Shown here: in pieces, positions 1-8,345 of the stretch
Position numbering within the stretch: the stretch's first letter is position 1
How the letters are laid out: each line of letters starts with the position of its first letter
DNA from: Streptomyces sp. ISL-43
Lineage (GTDB): Bacteria; Actinomycetota; Actinomycetes; Streptomycetales; Streptomycetaceae
Assembly: GCF_018614195.1 (NCBI RefSeq)
Contig: NZ_JAGGOT010000031.1
Span: 50,465-114,464 of the forward strand
Length of the DNA stretch: 64,000 bases
Reading direction: 5' to 3'
Position numbers and translations under genes: made by a program
Notes under the pieces: generated by a model
Seen by the model: only the letters and a program-made list of their open reading frames with translations
What the model was told of the DNA's origin: nothing
The model's database searches: none

Positions 1-383
1 TCGATCTCCAGCAGCAGTTCGGGCCGGAAGAGCGCCGCCACCTGGACCGCCGAGGAGGCCGGGAGGCGGTCCGGGGCGATCACCGCGTCACGGGCCGCCC
101 GTACCGCCGGGAGGTGGGCGACGTCCGTGACGAAGTACGTCAGCTTGACCACGTCGTCGAAGGTCGCCCCGGCCGCCGCCAGGCACCGCCGCAGGTTCTC
201 GAACACCTGCCGGGCCTGGGCGGCGGCGTCGCCCTCGCCGACGACCCCGCCCTTCTCGTCGAGGGAGCACTGCCCGGACACGGCGACGAACCGCCCGGTC
301 CCCCAGACGACGTGGCTGTATCCGGTGCCCGCGCCGACACCCTCGGGAGCGGCGACACGGGTGAGGTGGCTGTTGGTTGTCAT
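1..383 (-). CDS. RidA/YjgF-family protein (C-terminus outside window)
   Basis: The frame leaves the window on the left, so a few C-terminal residues are missing; 127 residues are seen, about full length for the family. The RidA (YjgF/UK114) fold is recognised from GQCSLDEKG, the helix FENLRRCLAAAGATFDDVVK, and the C-terminal LPASSAVQVAAL before a final strand. Family members are small trimeric enzymes; true RidA deaminates reactive enamines/imines. In RidA the substrate-binding arginine sits in an A-R-S motif. Here the same place reads A-S-S, so deaminase activity is doubtful and this is better called a Rid-like protein. The ATG at 383 opens the conserved fold. The neighbouring peptidase gene lies on the same strand 38 nt upstream. 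Confidence 0.85.
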   Translation of the reverse strand, partial: MTTNSHLTRVAAPEGVGAGTGYSHVVWGTGRFVAVSGQCSLDEKGGVVGEGDAAAQARQVFENLRRCLAAAGATFDDVVKLTYFVTDVAHLPAVRAARDAVIAPDRLPASSAVQVAALFRPELLLEI

Positions 384-421
384 GCCCGCGATTGTGCCCG
401 GCGGGGATCACCGGGCGCCGC

Positions 422-2008
422 TCACCCCCGGAAGCCGAGGAGCCCGTGCAGCGCCGCGCCGCCCGCCGACGGCGGCACCGCCCGCGTCGCCGGGACCGGC
501 GTGGGGGCCGGCTGGGCCGGGCAGACGGCGTCCGAGGCCGTGCCCGTCAGCAGGTACGCCGACAGCTTCTCGTCCAGGCACTTGTTGCCGGCGAGCGAGA
601 CGCCGTGGTTGCCGCCGCCCTCCTCGACCACCAGCGCCGAACCGGCCAGCTTGCGCCGCATGCTCACCGCGCCCTCGTACGGGGTCGCCGCGTCCTCCGT
701 CGCCTGGAAGAGGAGCGCCTGCGGGAGCGCGGTGTTGGTGACGTCCGGGGCCTGCAGCTGCTCGCCCGGCCAGAACGCGCAGGGGGCGTTGTACCAGGCG
801 TTGTTCCAGGTCATGAAGGGCGCCTTGGCGTGCGTGCGCCACATGTCGGCCCGCCACTGGTTCCAGTCCTTGGGCCATGCCGAGTCCCGGCACTGCACCG
901 CCGTGTACACGCTGTAGCTGTTGCCCGCCGACGGCTCCACCGCGCCGAACCGCTCGTACGCGGCGACCAGCGGCTTCGGGTCTCCCTCCACCGCGTACGC
1001 CGAGAAGGCCACCGCGAGGTGGGGCCAGTAGCCGTTGTAGTAGCCGCCCGGCATGAAGGTGTCCTCCAGCTCGGCCGCGCCCACCTTGGCGCCCGCCGGG
1101 CTCTCGCGCAGCGCGGAGCGCATCCGGTACCAGCGGGCCTCGATCACCGCGGGGTCGGTGCCCAGGTGGTAAGTGGCGTCGTACCGGGCCACCCATGCCA
1201 GGAAGGCCTTGTGGCGGGCGTCGAAGGCCTGGTCCTGGGCGAGGTTGTCCTCGTACCAGACCCCCGCCGGGTCCACGACCGAGTCGAGGACCAGGCGGTG
1301 CACCCGGTCGGGGTGGAGCTTGGCGTACACCGCGCCCAGGTAGGTCCCGTAGGAGTACCCGAGGTAGCTGAGCTTGTCCGCGCGCAGGGCGGCGCGCAGC
1401 GCCTCGATGTCGCGGGCCGCCGAGACCGTGCCGATGTACGGGAGGACGTCCGCGTGCTTGGTCTGGCAGGACTCGGCGAAGGACTTCACCCGCTCCAGGT
1501 TGGCCCGCTCGGTCGCCTCGTCGAGGGGTACGGAGTCGGGCCGTACGGGGGTGAAGTGGCCGGCGCCGCAGTCCAGGACGGGCTCGCTCTTGCCGACGCC
1601 GCGCGGGTCGAAGCCGATCACGTCGAACTGCGCGGCGATGTCCTTGGGCAGCGCGGAGGCGACGTACCCGGCCAGGGTGCGGCCGCTGCCCCCGGGGCCG
1701 CCCGGGTTGACCAGCAGCGGGCCCTGGGAGCGGGCGGCCGTGTGGGGGACCCGGGTCAGGGCGAGGGAGATCTGCCGGCCGGCGGGGTGGTCGTGGTCGA
1801 GGGGCACCGCGAGGGAGGCGCACTGCAGCGTCGGGTAGCGGGGGGTCGCGCAGTCGGCCCACTTCAGCGCGGCGGGCGCGGACACGGGCGCGGCCGGGGC
1901 GGCGGCCGTGACCGGAGCCGCGAACGCGGAGGCGGCGACGGTGGAGAGCGCCAGAAGGACGGCGGCGCGCTTCTTCGAGGTTCCGCGCTTGTTGATCGGA
2001 TGCAGCAT
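422..2008 (-). CDS. Secreted alpha/beta hydrolase, tripeptidyl-aminopeptidase (TAP/Slp) type
   Basis: This 528-residue serine hydrolase resembles the exported tripeptidyl aminopeptidases of Streptomyces (SlpD/SlpE type), which trim tripeptides from peptide N-termini outside the cell. A Sec-type signal is visible: basic start (NKRGTSKKR), hydrophobic core, then an Ala/Pro-rich cleavage zone near residues 30-40. The oxyanion-hole region reads NPGGPGGSG and the nucleophile elbow is GYSYG with Ser about residue 219. The C-terminal third fits the TAP-like domain, ending HGLLGFRG. The start at 2008 is preferred because GGGAGG lies just upstream and the signal peptide begins there; an in-frame ATG at 2083 would add 25 residues before the signal peptide. 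Not a lipoprotein. Confidence 0.88.
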   Translation of the reverse strand: MLHPINKRGTSKKRAAVLLALSTVAASAFAAPVTAAAPAAPVSAPAALKWADCATPRYPTLQCASLAVPLDHDHPAGRQISLALTRVPHTAARSQGPLLVNPGGPGGSGRTLAGYVASALPKDIAAQFDVIGFDPRGVGKSEPVLDCGAGHFTPVRPDSVPLDEATERANLERVKSFAESCQTKHADVLPYIGTVSAARDIEALRAALRADKLSYLGYSYGTYLGAVYAKLHPDRVHRLVLDSVVDPAGVWYEDNLAQDQAFDARHKAFLAWVARYDATYHLGTDPAVIEARWYRMRSALRESPAGAKVGAAELEDTFMPGGYYNGYWPHLAVAFSAYAVEGDPKPLVAAYERFGAVEPSAGNSYSVYTAVQCRDSAWPKDWNQWRADMWRTHAKAPFMTWNNAWYNAPCAFWPGEQLQAPDVTNTALPQALLFQATEDAATPYEGAVSMRRKLAGSALVVEEGGGNHGVSLAGNKCLDEKLSAYLLTGTASDAVCPAQPAPTPVPATRAVPPSAGGAALHGLLGFRG

Positions 2009-2132
2009 GAGGCCTCCCAGCCGAGGGTTCTGGGCGGAATCGTCCCGGAACCCGCGCCCGGAAAGCGGGATTGGACCGCTCATTGGCCCGATGTGATGAC
2101 CTTCTGGCGGGTCGCACGGGCCGTACGGGTGC

Positions 2133-3197
2133 TCAGAGCAGGCTCAGCTGGGCCGGCCCGGCGGGTGCGGGGTCGGCCGGCCGCTCGGGTACGACGGTCC
2201 GCCGGGCCGCGCCGCGCCCGCCGGGGCCGATGCCGAATTCGGTGGCGAGCTCGTGGACTTGGCGGGTGATCGCGCGCTGGTACCAGGTCGGGGCGTAGGA
2301 GCCGCCCGCGTACATCCGTTCGTACCGCTCGACCAGGTGCGGGTGGTGCTCGCCGAGCCAGGACGTGAACCACTCGCGCGCCCCTGGCCGCAGATGGAGC
2401 ACCAGGGGTGTCACGGAGGTCGCGCCCGACTCGGCGATGGCCCGGACGGTGGCCCGCAGCTGCTCCGGGGAGTCCCCGAGGAAGGGGACCACCGGGGCCA
2501 TCAGCACCCCGCATTCGATGCCGGCGCCGGTGAGGGTGCGCACGGCCTGCAGCCGGGCGCCGGGGGAGGGGGTGCCGGGCTCGACCGTGCGCCACAGGGC
2601 GGTGTCGGTGAATCCGACCGAGACGGATATCCCGACGTCGGCGACGGCCGAGGCCTCCTGGAGGAGGGGCAGGTCGCGCAGGATCAGGGTGCCTTTGGTG
2701 AGGATCGAGAAGGGGTTGGCGCGCTCCCGCAGCGCCTCGATGATCCCCGGCATGAGGCGGTAGCGGCCCTCCGCGCGCTGGTAGCAGTCGACGTTGGTGC
2801 CCATCGCGACGTGCGCGCCGGTCCAGCGGCGGGAGGCGAGCTCGCGGCGCAGCAGGTCGGGGGCGTTGGTCTTGACGACGATCTGGGAGTCGAAGCCGAT
2901 GCCGGTGTCGAGGTCGAGGTAGCTGTGCGTCTTGCGCGCGAAACAGTAGACGCAGGCGTGGCTGCAGCCCCGGTACGGGTTCACGGTCCATTCGAACGGC
3001 ATGCGCGAGGCCCCGGGGACCCGGTTGAGGATCGAGCGGGCGCGGACCTCGTGGAAGGTGATGCCCCGGAACTCGGGGGTGTCGAACGTGCGGGTGACGA
3101 CGGCGTCGGCGCCGAAGAGCGCGGCCGGGCCGTCGGCCGCGGCCCCGTTGGTGCCGCCGGCTCCGTCGGCCTTTCCGGTCAGATTGTCCCAGCGCAT
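2133..3197 (-). CDS. Radical SAM protein, Rv2578c / SplB-like family
   Basis: A 354-residue radical SAM enzyme. The [4Fe-4S] cluster cysteines are in CSHACVYC (Cys78, Cys82, Cys85), the C-x3-C-x2-C pattern. The surrounding NPYRGC and CFARKTH are typical of the Rv2578c family, related to spore-photoproduct-lyase-like 'DNA repair photolyase' proteins. The substrate is not established for this family. The ATG at 3197 has AGGGAGG 8 nt upstream and is preferred to longer in-frame starts. A GAAC-N4-GTTC box lies 35 nt before the start (separate entry), which suggests DNA-damage control by LexA and fits a repair-type role (inference). It is divergent from the SRPBCC gene at 3382. Confidence 0.88.
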   Translation of the reverse strand: MRWDNLTGKADGAGGTNGAAADGPAALFGADAVVTRTFDTPEFRGITFHEVRARSILNRVPGASRMPFEWTVNPYRGCSHACVYCFARKTHSYLDLDTGIGFDSQIVVKTNAPDLLRRELASRRWTGAHVAMGTNVDCYQRAEGRYRLMPGIIEALRERANPFSILTKGTLILRDLPLLQEASAVADVGISVSVGFTDTALWRTVEPGTPSPGARLQAVRTLTGAGIECGVLMAPVVPFLGDSPEQLRATVRAIAESGATSVTPLVLHLRPGAREWFTSWLGEHHPHLVERYERMYAGGSYAPTWYQRAITRQVHELATEFGIGPGGRGAARRTVVPERPADPAPAGPAQLSLL

Positions 3198-3231
3198 GGT
3201 GCGCCTCCCTCGGTAGCTCGCTCCGAGAATA

Positions 3232-3243
3232 GAACAAACGTTC
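3232..3243. promoter_or_regulatory. Candidate LexA (SOS) box GAACAAACGTTC
   Basis: Sequence reads GAAC-AAAC-GTTC, the actinobacterial SOS-box core GAAC-N4-GTTC with perfect arms. It lies 35 nt upstream of the radical SAM start (3197) and 139 nt upstream of the divergent SRPBCC gene, so the radical SAM gene is the likely target. The wider consensus (TC...GA flanks) is not kept. Confidence 0.65.
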
Positions 3244-3381
3244 CCATGATCGTGCGGGCCGTCGCCCGCGGCCACGCGCACCACCGGCCGTGCGCCCCGC
3301 CCCGGGACCCGGATTTGGGCGCCCGCCCCGGAGGTGGTTGGCTTGCGGCGACGAGAGATCACCACTGTTGGAGGAGTAGCC

Positions 3382-3825
3382 ATGGCGCAGGTCGAGGCCA
3401 CCACGGAGCGCATCATCACGGCGGACGCGGAGACCGTGTTCGACGCGCTGGCCGACTACACCGGGACCCGGGGCAAGCTGCTGCCCGAGCACTTCAGCGA
3501 GTACGAGGTGCGCGAGGGCGGCGACGGCGAGGGCACCCTCGTCCACTGGAAGCTCCAGGCCACCAGCAAGCGGGTCCGCGACTGCCTGCTCGAGGTCAGC
3601 GAGCCCACCGACGGGCAGCTCGTGGAGAAGGACCGCAACTCCTCCATGGTCACCACCTGGACGGTCACCCCGGCGGGCGAGGGCAAGTCCAAGGCCGTCG
3701 TCACCACCGTGTGGAACGGCGCCGGCGGCATCGGCGGCTTCTTCGAGCGCACCTTCGCGCCCAAGGGCCTGGCCCGCATCTACGACACCCTTCTCGCCAA
3801 TCTGGCTGCCGAAGTCGAGGGCTGA
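3382..3825 (+). CDS. SRPBCC (polyketide cyclase/START-like) protein
   Basis: A 147-residue single-domain protein with the SRPBCC/Bet v1 layout: N-terminal strand (VEATTERIITADAETVFDAL), a helix pair, a central sheet with WKLQAT and TTWTVTPAG, and a long C-terminal helix (RIYDTLLANLAAEVEG). Such proteins form a deep hydrophobic cavity for small ligands; no catalytic residue can be assigned. GGAGGAG lies 7 nt before the ATG at 3382, which rules out the longer in-frame GTG. No signal peptide or membrane segment. It stands alone between a divergent radical SAM gene and the peptidase operon downstream. Confidence 0.8.
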   Translation: MAQVEATTERIITADAETVFDALADYTGTRGKLLPEHFSEYEVREGGDGEGTLVHWKLQATSKRVRDCLLEVSEPTDGQLVEKDRNSSMVTTWTVTPAGEGKSKAVVTTVWNGAGGIGGFFERTFAPKGLARIYDTLLANLAAEVEG

Positions 3826-4085
3826 ACAAGGCCGTTGCCGGTGGGGCCGGGGGAGCGGCCTCACCGGATCGAGTGAAACCAGCGACCGGGGGCGATGCCG
3901 CGACAGGGTCGACCCGGTGGTCGCCACCGGACTCGGCGCGGCCTTCGGCATCGCCGGGGTCGCCCGTGGCGCGCGCCGGCCCCGCCGGGCCCCGGACGGC
4001 CGTGCGGCCGGGCGTGCCCCGGGGGCCTGCGGGGGCCGGGCGGTTAGGGTGGGGGCCTGAGCGCTACCGACCGCCCGGGGGCCCG

Positions 4086-4919
4086 ATGAAGATTCTCATC
4101 TCCGCCGACATGGAAGGCGCCACCGGCGTCACCTGGCCCGCCGACGTGCTGCCCGGGACGCCGCAGTGGGAACGCTGCCGGACGATGTTCACCTCCGACG
4201 TGAACGCCGCCGTACTCGGCTTCTACGACGGCGGCGCCGAGCAGGTCCTCGTCAACGAAGCCCACTGGACCATGCGCAACCTGCTGCTGGAGCGGCTCGA
4301 CGCGCGCGCCGAGATGCTCACCGGCCGCCACAAATCCCTCTCCATGGTCGAGGGCGTCCAGCACGGGGACGTCGACGGCATCGCCTTCGTCGGCTACCAC
4401 ACGGGCGCCGGCGCGGAGGGCGTGCTCGCCCACACCTACCTCGCCAACTCCATCACCGGGGTCTGGCTCAACGGGATCCGCGCCAGCGAGGGAGTGCTCA
4501 ACGCGCACGTCGTCGCCGAGTACGGGGTCCCGGTCGTCCTGGTCACCGGAGACGACCTGACCTGCGTCGACGCAGCCGGCTACGCCCCGGACGCGCTGAC
4601 CGTCGCCGTCAAGGACCACGTCTCGCGCTACGCCGCCGTCTGCCGCACCCCCGCCCGCACGGCCGCCGACATCCGGGCCGCCGCCAAGGCCGCCACAGCC
4701 CTGGCGATCCGTCACGAACCCGTGAGCGGCGGGCCGTTCACCGTCGAGGTGGAGTTCGACGCCGAGCACCTGGCGATGGCCGCCACGGTGGTGCCCGGGG
4801 TCGCCCGCTCGGGCGAGCGCAAGGTCGCGTACACCAGCGGGACGATGTACGAGGGGATCCGGACCTTCAAGGCGGTCACGACGATCGTCTCGGCAGCGGT
4901 GGAGGAGCAATATGGCTGA
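4086..4919 (+). CDS. M55 family metallopeptidase (D-aminopeptidase DppA-like)
   Basis: 277 residues. It matches the DppA fold of zinc D-aminopeptidases, self-compartmentalised decamers that cut D-Ala peptides. All expected metal or active-site motifs are present: ISADMEGATG (Asp8, Glu10), NEAHWTMRN (His), GYHTGAGAEGVLAHTY (two His), and RASEGVLNA (Glu). The ATG at 4086 begins exactly at the first strand (MKILISADMEG). The stop overlaps the next gene by 8 nt, so M55, M20 and S9 form one coupled operon. A TAGGGT box about 40 nt upstream may be the -10 element. Role inferred: intracellular breakdown of D-amino-acid or cell-wall-derived peptides. Confidence 0.9.
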   Translation: MKILISADMEGATGVTWPADVLPGTPQWERCRTMFTSDVNAAVLGFYDGGAEQVLVNEAHWTMRNLLLERLDARAEMLTGRHKSLSMVEGVQHGDVDGIAFVGYHTGAGAEGVLAHTYLANSITGVWLNGIRASEGVLNAHVVAEYGVPVVLVTGDDLTCVDAAGYAPDALTVAVKDHVSRYAAVCRTPARTAADIRAAAKAATALAIRHEPVSGGPFTVEVEFDAEHLAMAATVVPGVARSGERKVAYTSGTMYEGIRTFKAVTTIVSAAVEEQYG

Positions 4920-6261
4920 CATGTCCGAACCGGGCGAGAGCACCCCGGTCGACCGGACGGCACTTGACGAGGCCGTCGAGTTCACCTCCGGCCTGATCCG
5001 GATCGACACGACGAACCGGGGCGGCGGCGACTGCCGGGAGCGCCCGGCCGCCGAGTACGTCGCCGAGCGGCTGGCGGCCGCCGGCCTGGAGCCGGTGCTG
5101 CTGGAACGCACCCCGGGCCGCACCAACGTGGTGGCCCGGATCGAGGGCGCCGACCGCGGCGCCCCCGCCCTCCTGGTCCACGGCCACCTCGACGTGGTCC
5201 CGGCGGAGGCCGCCGACTGGAGCGTGGACCCCTTCTCGGGGGAGGTCCGCGACGGGGTGGTCTGGGGTCGCGGTGCCGTCGACATGAAGAACATGGACGC
5301 GATGGTGCTGGCCGTCGTACGGGCCTGGGCGCGGGCAGGCGTGCGGCCGCGGCGGGACATCGTGATCGCCTACACCGCCGACGAGGAGGACAGCGCGATC
5401 GACGGAGCGGGCTTCCTCGCCGATCACCACCCCCACCTCTTCGAGGGCTGTACCGAGGGCATCAGCGAGTCCGGGGCCTTCACCGTGCACACCGGACCCC
5501 GTCAAGCCCTCTACCCCATCGCCGCCGGTGAACGCGGCACGGCCTGGCTCAAGTTGACCGCGACCGGCACCGCCGGGCACGGATCCAAGCCCAACCGGGC
5601 CAACGCGGTCAGCCGGCTCGCCGCCGCCGTGGCCCGCATCGGCGAGTACGACTGGCCCGTCCGCCTCACCGACACCGTCACCGCCTGCATCACCGAACTC
5701 GCCGCCCTCCAGGACATGTCGGTGGACCCCCGGGAGCCCGGCTTCGACCTCGAAGGCGTCCTCGGCAAGCTCGGACCGGCCGCCGCCCTCGTGGAGGCGA
5801 CCGTCCGCAACAGCGCCAACCCCACGATGTTCAGCGCCGGTTACAAGCTCAACGTCATCCCGGGCAGCGCCACCGCATACGTCGACGGCAGGATGCTGCC
5901 CGGCGGCGAGGAGGAGTTCGCCGCCACCCTCGACGAGCTCACCGGACCCGACGTGCGCTGGGAGTTCCACCACCGGGAAGTGGCCCTCGAAGCCCCCGTG
6001 GACGGGCGCACGTACGGGATCCTGCGCGAGTCCGTCGAGGCGTTCGACCCCGCGGGCCGTGTGGTGCCCTTCTGCATGGCGGGCGGCACCGACGCCAAGC
6101 AGTTCTCCCGCCTCGGCATCACCGGCTACGGCTTCTCCCCGCTCAAGCTGCCGCCCGGCTTCGACTACTGGTCCCTCTTCCACGGCGTGGACGAGCGGGT
6201 CCCCGTCGACGCCCTGCACTTCGGCGTCCGCGTCCTCGACCGCGCACTGCGCACCCTGTGA
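4912..6261 (+). CDS. M20/M25/M40 family metallo-hydrolase
   Basis: 449-residue zinc carboxypeptidase/deacylase-type enzyme. The catalytic sequence is intact: HGHLDVVP (residues 90-97), GRGAVDMKN (119-127, bridging Asp124) and ADEED (156-160, catalytic and metal glutamates), then the dimerisation domain and a C-terminal metal-ligand region around FCMAGGTDAKQFS and LFHGVDERVP. No signal peptide, so cytoplasmic. The start overlaps the M55 stop (4912 versus 4919) and the RBS GGAGGA sits inside the M55 gene. The stop shares one base with the next ATG (TGATG). The family includes dipeptidases and N-acyl amino-acid hydrolases; the substrate cannot be told. Confidence 0.9.
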   Translation: MADMSEPGESTPVDRTALDEAVEFTSGLIRIDTTNRGGGDCRERPAAEYVAERLAAAGLEPVLLERTPGRTNVVARIEGADRGAPALLVHGHLDVVPAEAADWSVDPFSGEVRDGVVWGRGAVDMKNMDAMVLAVVRAWARAGVRPRRDIVIAYTADEEDSAIDGAGFLADHHPHLFEGCTEGISESGAFTVHTGPRQALYPIAAGERGTAWLKLTATGTAGHGSKPNRANAVSRLAAAVARIGEYDWPVRLTDTVTACITELAALQDMSVDPREPGFDLEGVLGKLGPAAALVEATVRNSANPTMFSAGYKLNVIPGSATAYVDGRMLPGGEEEFAATLDELTGPDVRWEFHHREVALEAPVDGRTYGILRESVEAFDPAGRVVPFCMAGGTDAKQFSRLGITGYGFSPLKLPPGFDYWSLFHGVDERVPVDALHFGVRVLDRALRTL

Positions 6262-8321
6262 TGGAACTCCGCACGGCCCCCTACGGCAGCTGGCCCTCGC
6301 CCATCGACGCGGCGCTCGCCGCCGGCCTCGACGGACGGCCCGAGTACCTCGCCGCGGTCGGCCCCGAGGTGTGGTGGACCGAGCCCCGGCCGGCCGAGGG
6401 CGGCCGCCGCACCCTGGTCCGGCGGCCCGCCGACGGCGGGCCGGCCGCCTGCGTGCTGCCGGCGCCGTGGAACGTGCGCAGCCGGGTCACCGAGTACGGG
6501 GGACTGCCCTGGGCCGGCGCCGAACGCCCCGGCGGCGGCCCGCTGGTGGTGTTCGTCCACTTCGCCGACCAGCGGCTCCACGCCTACGAGCCCGACGCGC
6601 CGGGCAGCCCCGGCCCGCGCGCCCTGACCCCCGTCTCGGCGGTCGGCGGCGGGCTGCGCTGGGCCGACCCGGTGCTGCGCGGCGAGGAGGTCTGGTGCGT
6701 GCTGGAGGAGTTCACGGGACCCGCGCCGACCGACGTGCGCCGGGTCCTGGCCGCCGTACCGCTGGACGGGTCGGCGGCCGGTGACCGGTCCCGGGTACGG
6801 GAACTGACCGACGGGCGCCACCGGTTCAGCACCGGTCCCCGGCTCTCCCCGGACGGGCGGCAAGCGGCCTGGCTGGTGTGGGACCACCCCCGGATGCCGT
6901 GGGACGGCACCGAGCTGCGGCTCGCCGAGGTCACGCGGGACGGGCGGCTCGCGGAGCCCCGTACCGTGCTGGGCGGAGCGGACGAGGCCGTCGCGCAGGT
7001 CGAGTGGGCCGCCGACGGAACGCTCCTCGCGGTGAGCGACCGGGGCGGCTGGTGGAACCCGTACCGGGTGGACCCGCGGACCGGCTCGGCCGTCAACCTC
7101 TGCCCCCGGGAAGAGGAGTTCGGCGGACCGCTCTGGAAACCCGGACTGCGCTGGATCGCCGCGCTCCCGGCGGGCGCCTCCCGGGCCGGCGGCTCAGGGC
7201 ACTCCGGTGGTGCCGGTGGTGCCGGTGGTTCCGGGGGAGGGGCCCTCGCCGTCCTGCACGGTCAGGGCTCCTGCGTGCTCGGCGTGCTCGACCCGGAGAG
7301 CGGCGACCTGGTGGACGCGGCCGGGCCGTGGACGGCCTGGCAGCCCACCCTCGCCGTCAGCGGCACCCGGGTCTACGGGGTCGCGGCCAGCCCGCGCAGC
7401 GGGTACGAGGTGGTGGAGCTGGACACCGCCACCGGGCACGCCCGGGCGGTCGGCGTCCGGGGCTCGCCGCGGACGGACCCGGTGGACCCGGCGTACTACC
7501 CGGAGCCGCAGAGCAGGACCTTCGCGGGGCCGGGCGGCCGGGAGATCCACGCCCACGTCTACCCGCCGCACCATCCCGTACTGCGGGCCCGGGCGGACGA
7601 GCTGCCCCCGTACGTGGTGTGGGCGCACGGCGGCCCCACCGACCACGTGCCGCCCGTACTCGACCTGCACATCGCCTACTTCACCTCGCGGGGCATCGGC
7701 GTGGTCGAGGTCAACTACGGCGGCTCCACCGGCTACGGACGCGCCTACCGGGAGCGGCTGCGCGAACAGTGGGGCGTCGTCGACGTCGAGGACTGCGCGG
7801 CCGTGGCGCGCGCCCTGGCCGCCGAGGGCACCGCCGACCCGGACCGGCTCGCGATCCGGGGCGGCAGCGCGGGAGGCTGGACGGCGGCGGCCTCGCTGGC
7901 CGCCACCGGCCTGTACGCGTGCGCGGCGATCATCTACCCGGTGCTGGACCTGCTCGGCTTCGCCGAGGAGACCCACGATCTGGAGTCCCGCTACCTCGAC
8001 GGCCTCGCCGGGCCGCCGCAGACCCTGGCCCTGCGCAACCGCGAGCGCTCCCCGGTGGCCCGGGCGGACCGGATCACCGCGCCGTTCGTCCTGCTGCAGG
8101 GCCTGGACGATCCGGTCTGCCCGCCCGCGCAGGCGCGGCGGCTGCTGGCCGCGATGCGCGGGCGGTCGGTGCCGCACGCGTACGTCGCCTTCGAGGGCGA
8201 GGGGCACGGCTTCCGGCGCCAGGAGACGATGATCCGGGCGCTGGAGGCCGAACTGTCGCTGTACGCCCAGGTGTTCGGTATCGAGCGGACGGACGTGCCG
8301 CTGCTCGCGCTGGAGCCCTGA
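6261..8321 (+). CDS. S9 family serine peptidase (prolyl oligopeptidase/acylaminoacyl-peptidase type)
   Basis: 686 residues: an N-terminal beta-propeller region (about 1-420) followed by an alpha/beta hydrolase domain. Catalytic triad visible: GGSAGG with Ser536, LDDPVCPP with Asp616, GEGHGF with His649; the oxyanion strand is WAHGGP. A glycine-rich insert, GGAGGAGGSGGG, with short nucleotide repeats lies near 7195-7240 in the propeller. The ATG at 6261 overlaps the M20 stop; a GTG three bases earlier is possible. As the last gene of the M55-M20-S9 operon it completes a set acting on D-peptides, small peptides and oligopeptides. No export signal is seen. Confidence 0.9.
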   Translation: MELRTAPYGSWPSPIDAALAAGLDGRPEYLAAVGPEVWWTEPRPAEGGRRTLVRRPADGGPAACVLPAPWNVRSRVTEYGGLPWAGAERPGGGPLVVFVHFADQRLHAYEPDAPGSPGPRALTPVSAVGGGLRWADPVLRGEEVWCVLEEFTGPAPTDVRRVLAAVPLDGSAAGDRSRVRELTDGRHRFSTGPRLSPDGRQAAWLVWDHPRMPWDGTELRLAEVTRDGRLAEPRTVLGGADEAVAQVEWAADGTLLAVSDRGGWWNPYRVDPRTGSAVNLCPREEEFGGPLWKPGLRWIAALPAGASRAGGSGHSGGAGGAGGSGGGALAVLHGQGSCVLGVLDPESGDLVDAAGPWTAWQPTLAVSGTRVYGVAASPRSGYEVVELDTATGHARAVGVRGSPRTDPVDPAYYPEPQSRTFAGPGGREIHAHVYPPHHPVLRARADELPPYVVWAHGGPTDHVPPVLDLHIAYFTSRGIGVVEVNYGGSTGYGRAYRERLREQWGVVDVEDCAAVARALAAEGTADPDRLAIRGGSAGGWTAAASLAATGLYACAAIIYPVLDLLGFAEETHDLESRYLDGLAGPPQTLALRNRERSPVARADRITAPFVLLQGLDDPVCPPAQARRLLAAMRGRSVPHAYVAFEGEGHGFRRQETMIRALEAELSLYAQVFGIERTDVPLLALEP

Positions 8322-8345
8322 CCGGGCGCGTGAGTTCTCGGGCGG

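Noticed and set aside
377..2269. Very long open frame opposite the secreted peptidase
   Set aside because: The translation is Val/Arg/Gly-rich without motifs and is the antisense shadow of a well-supported gene; such shadows arise from third-position GC. The same holds for long antisense frames over 23.8-21.7 kb, 40.4-42.6 kb and others.
2080..3951. Long minus-strand frame overlapping the radical SAM and SRPBCC genes
   Set aside because: It is out of phase with both supported genes and has Arg/Pro-rich composition.
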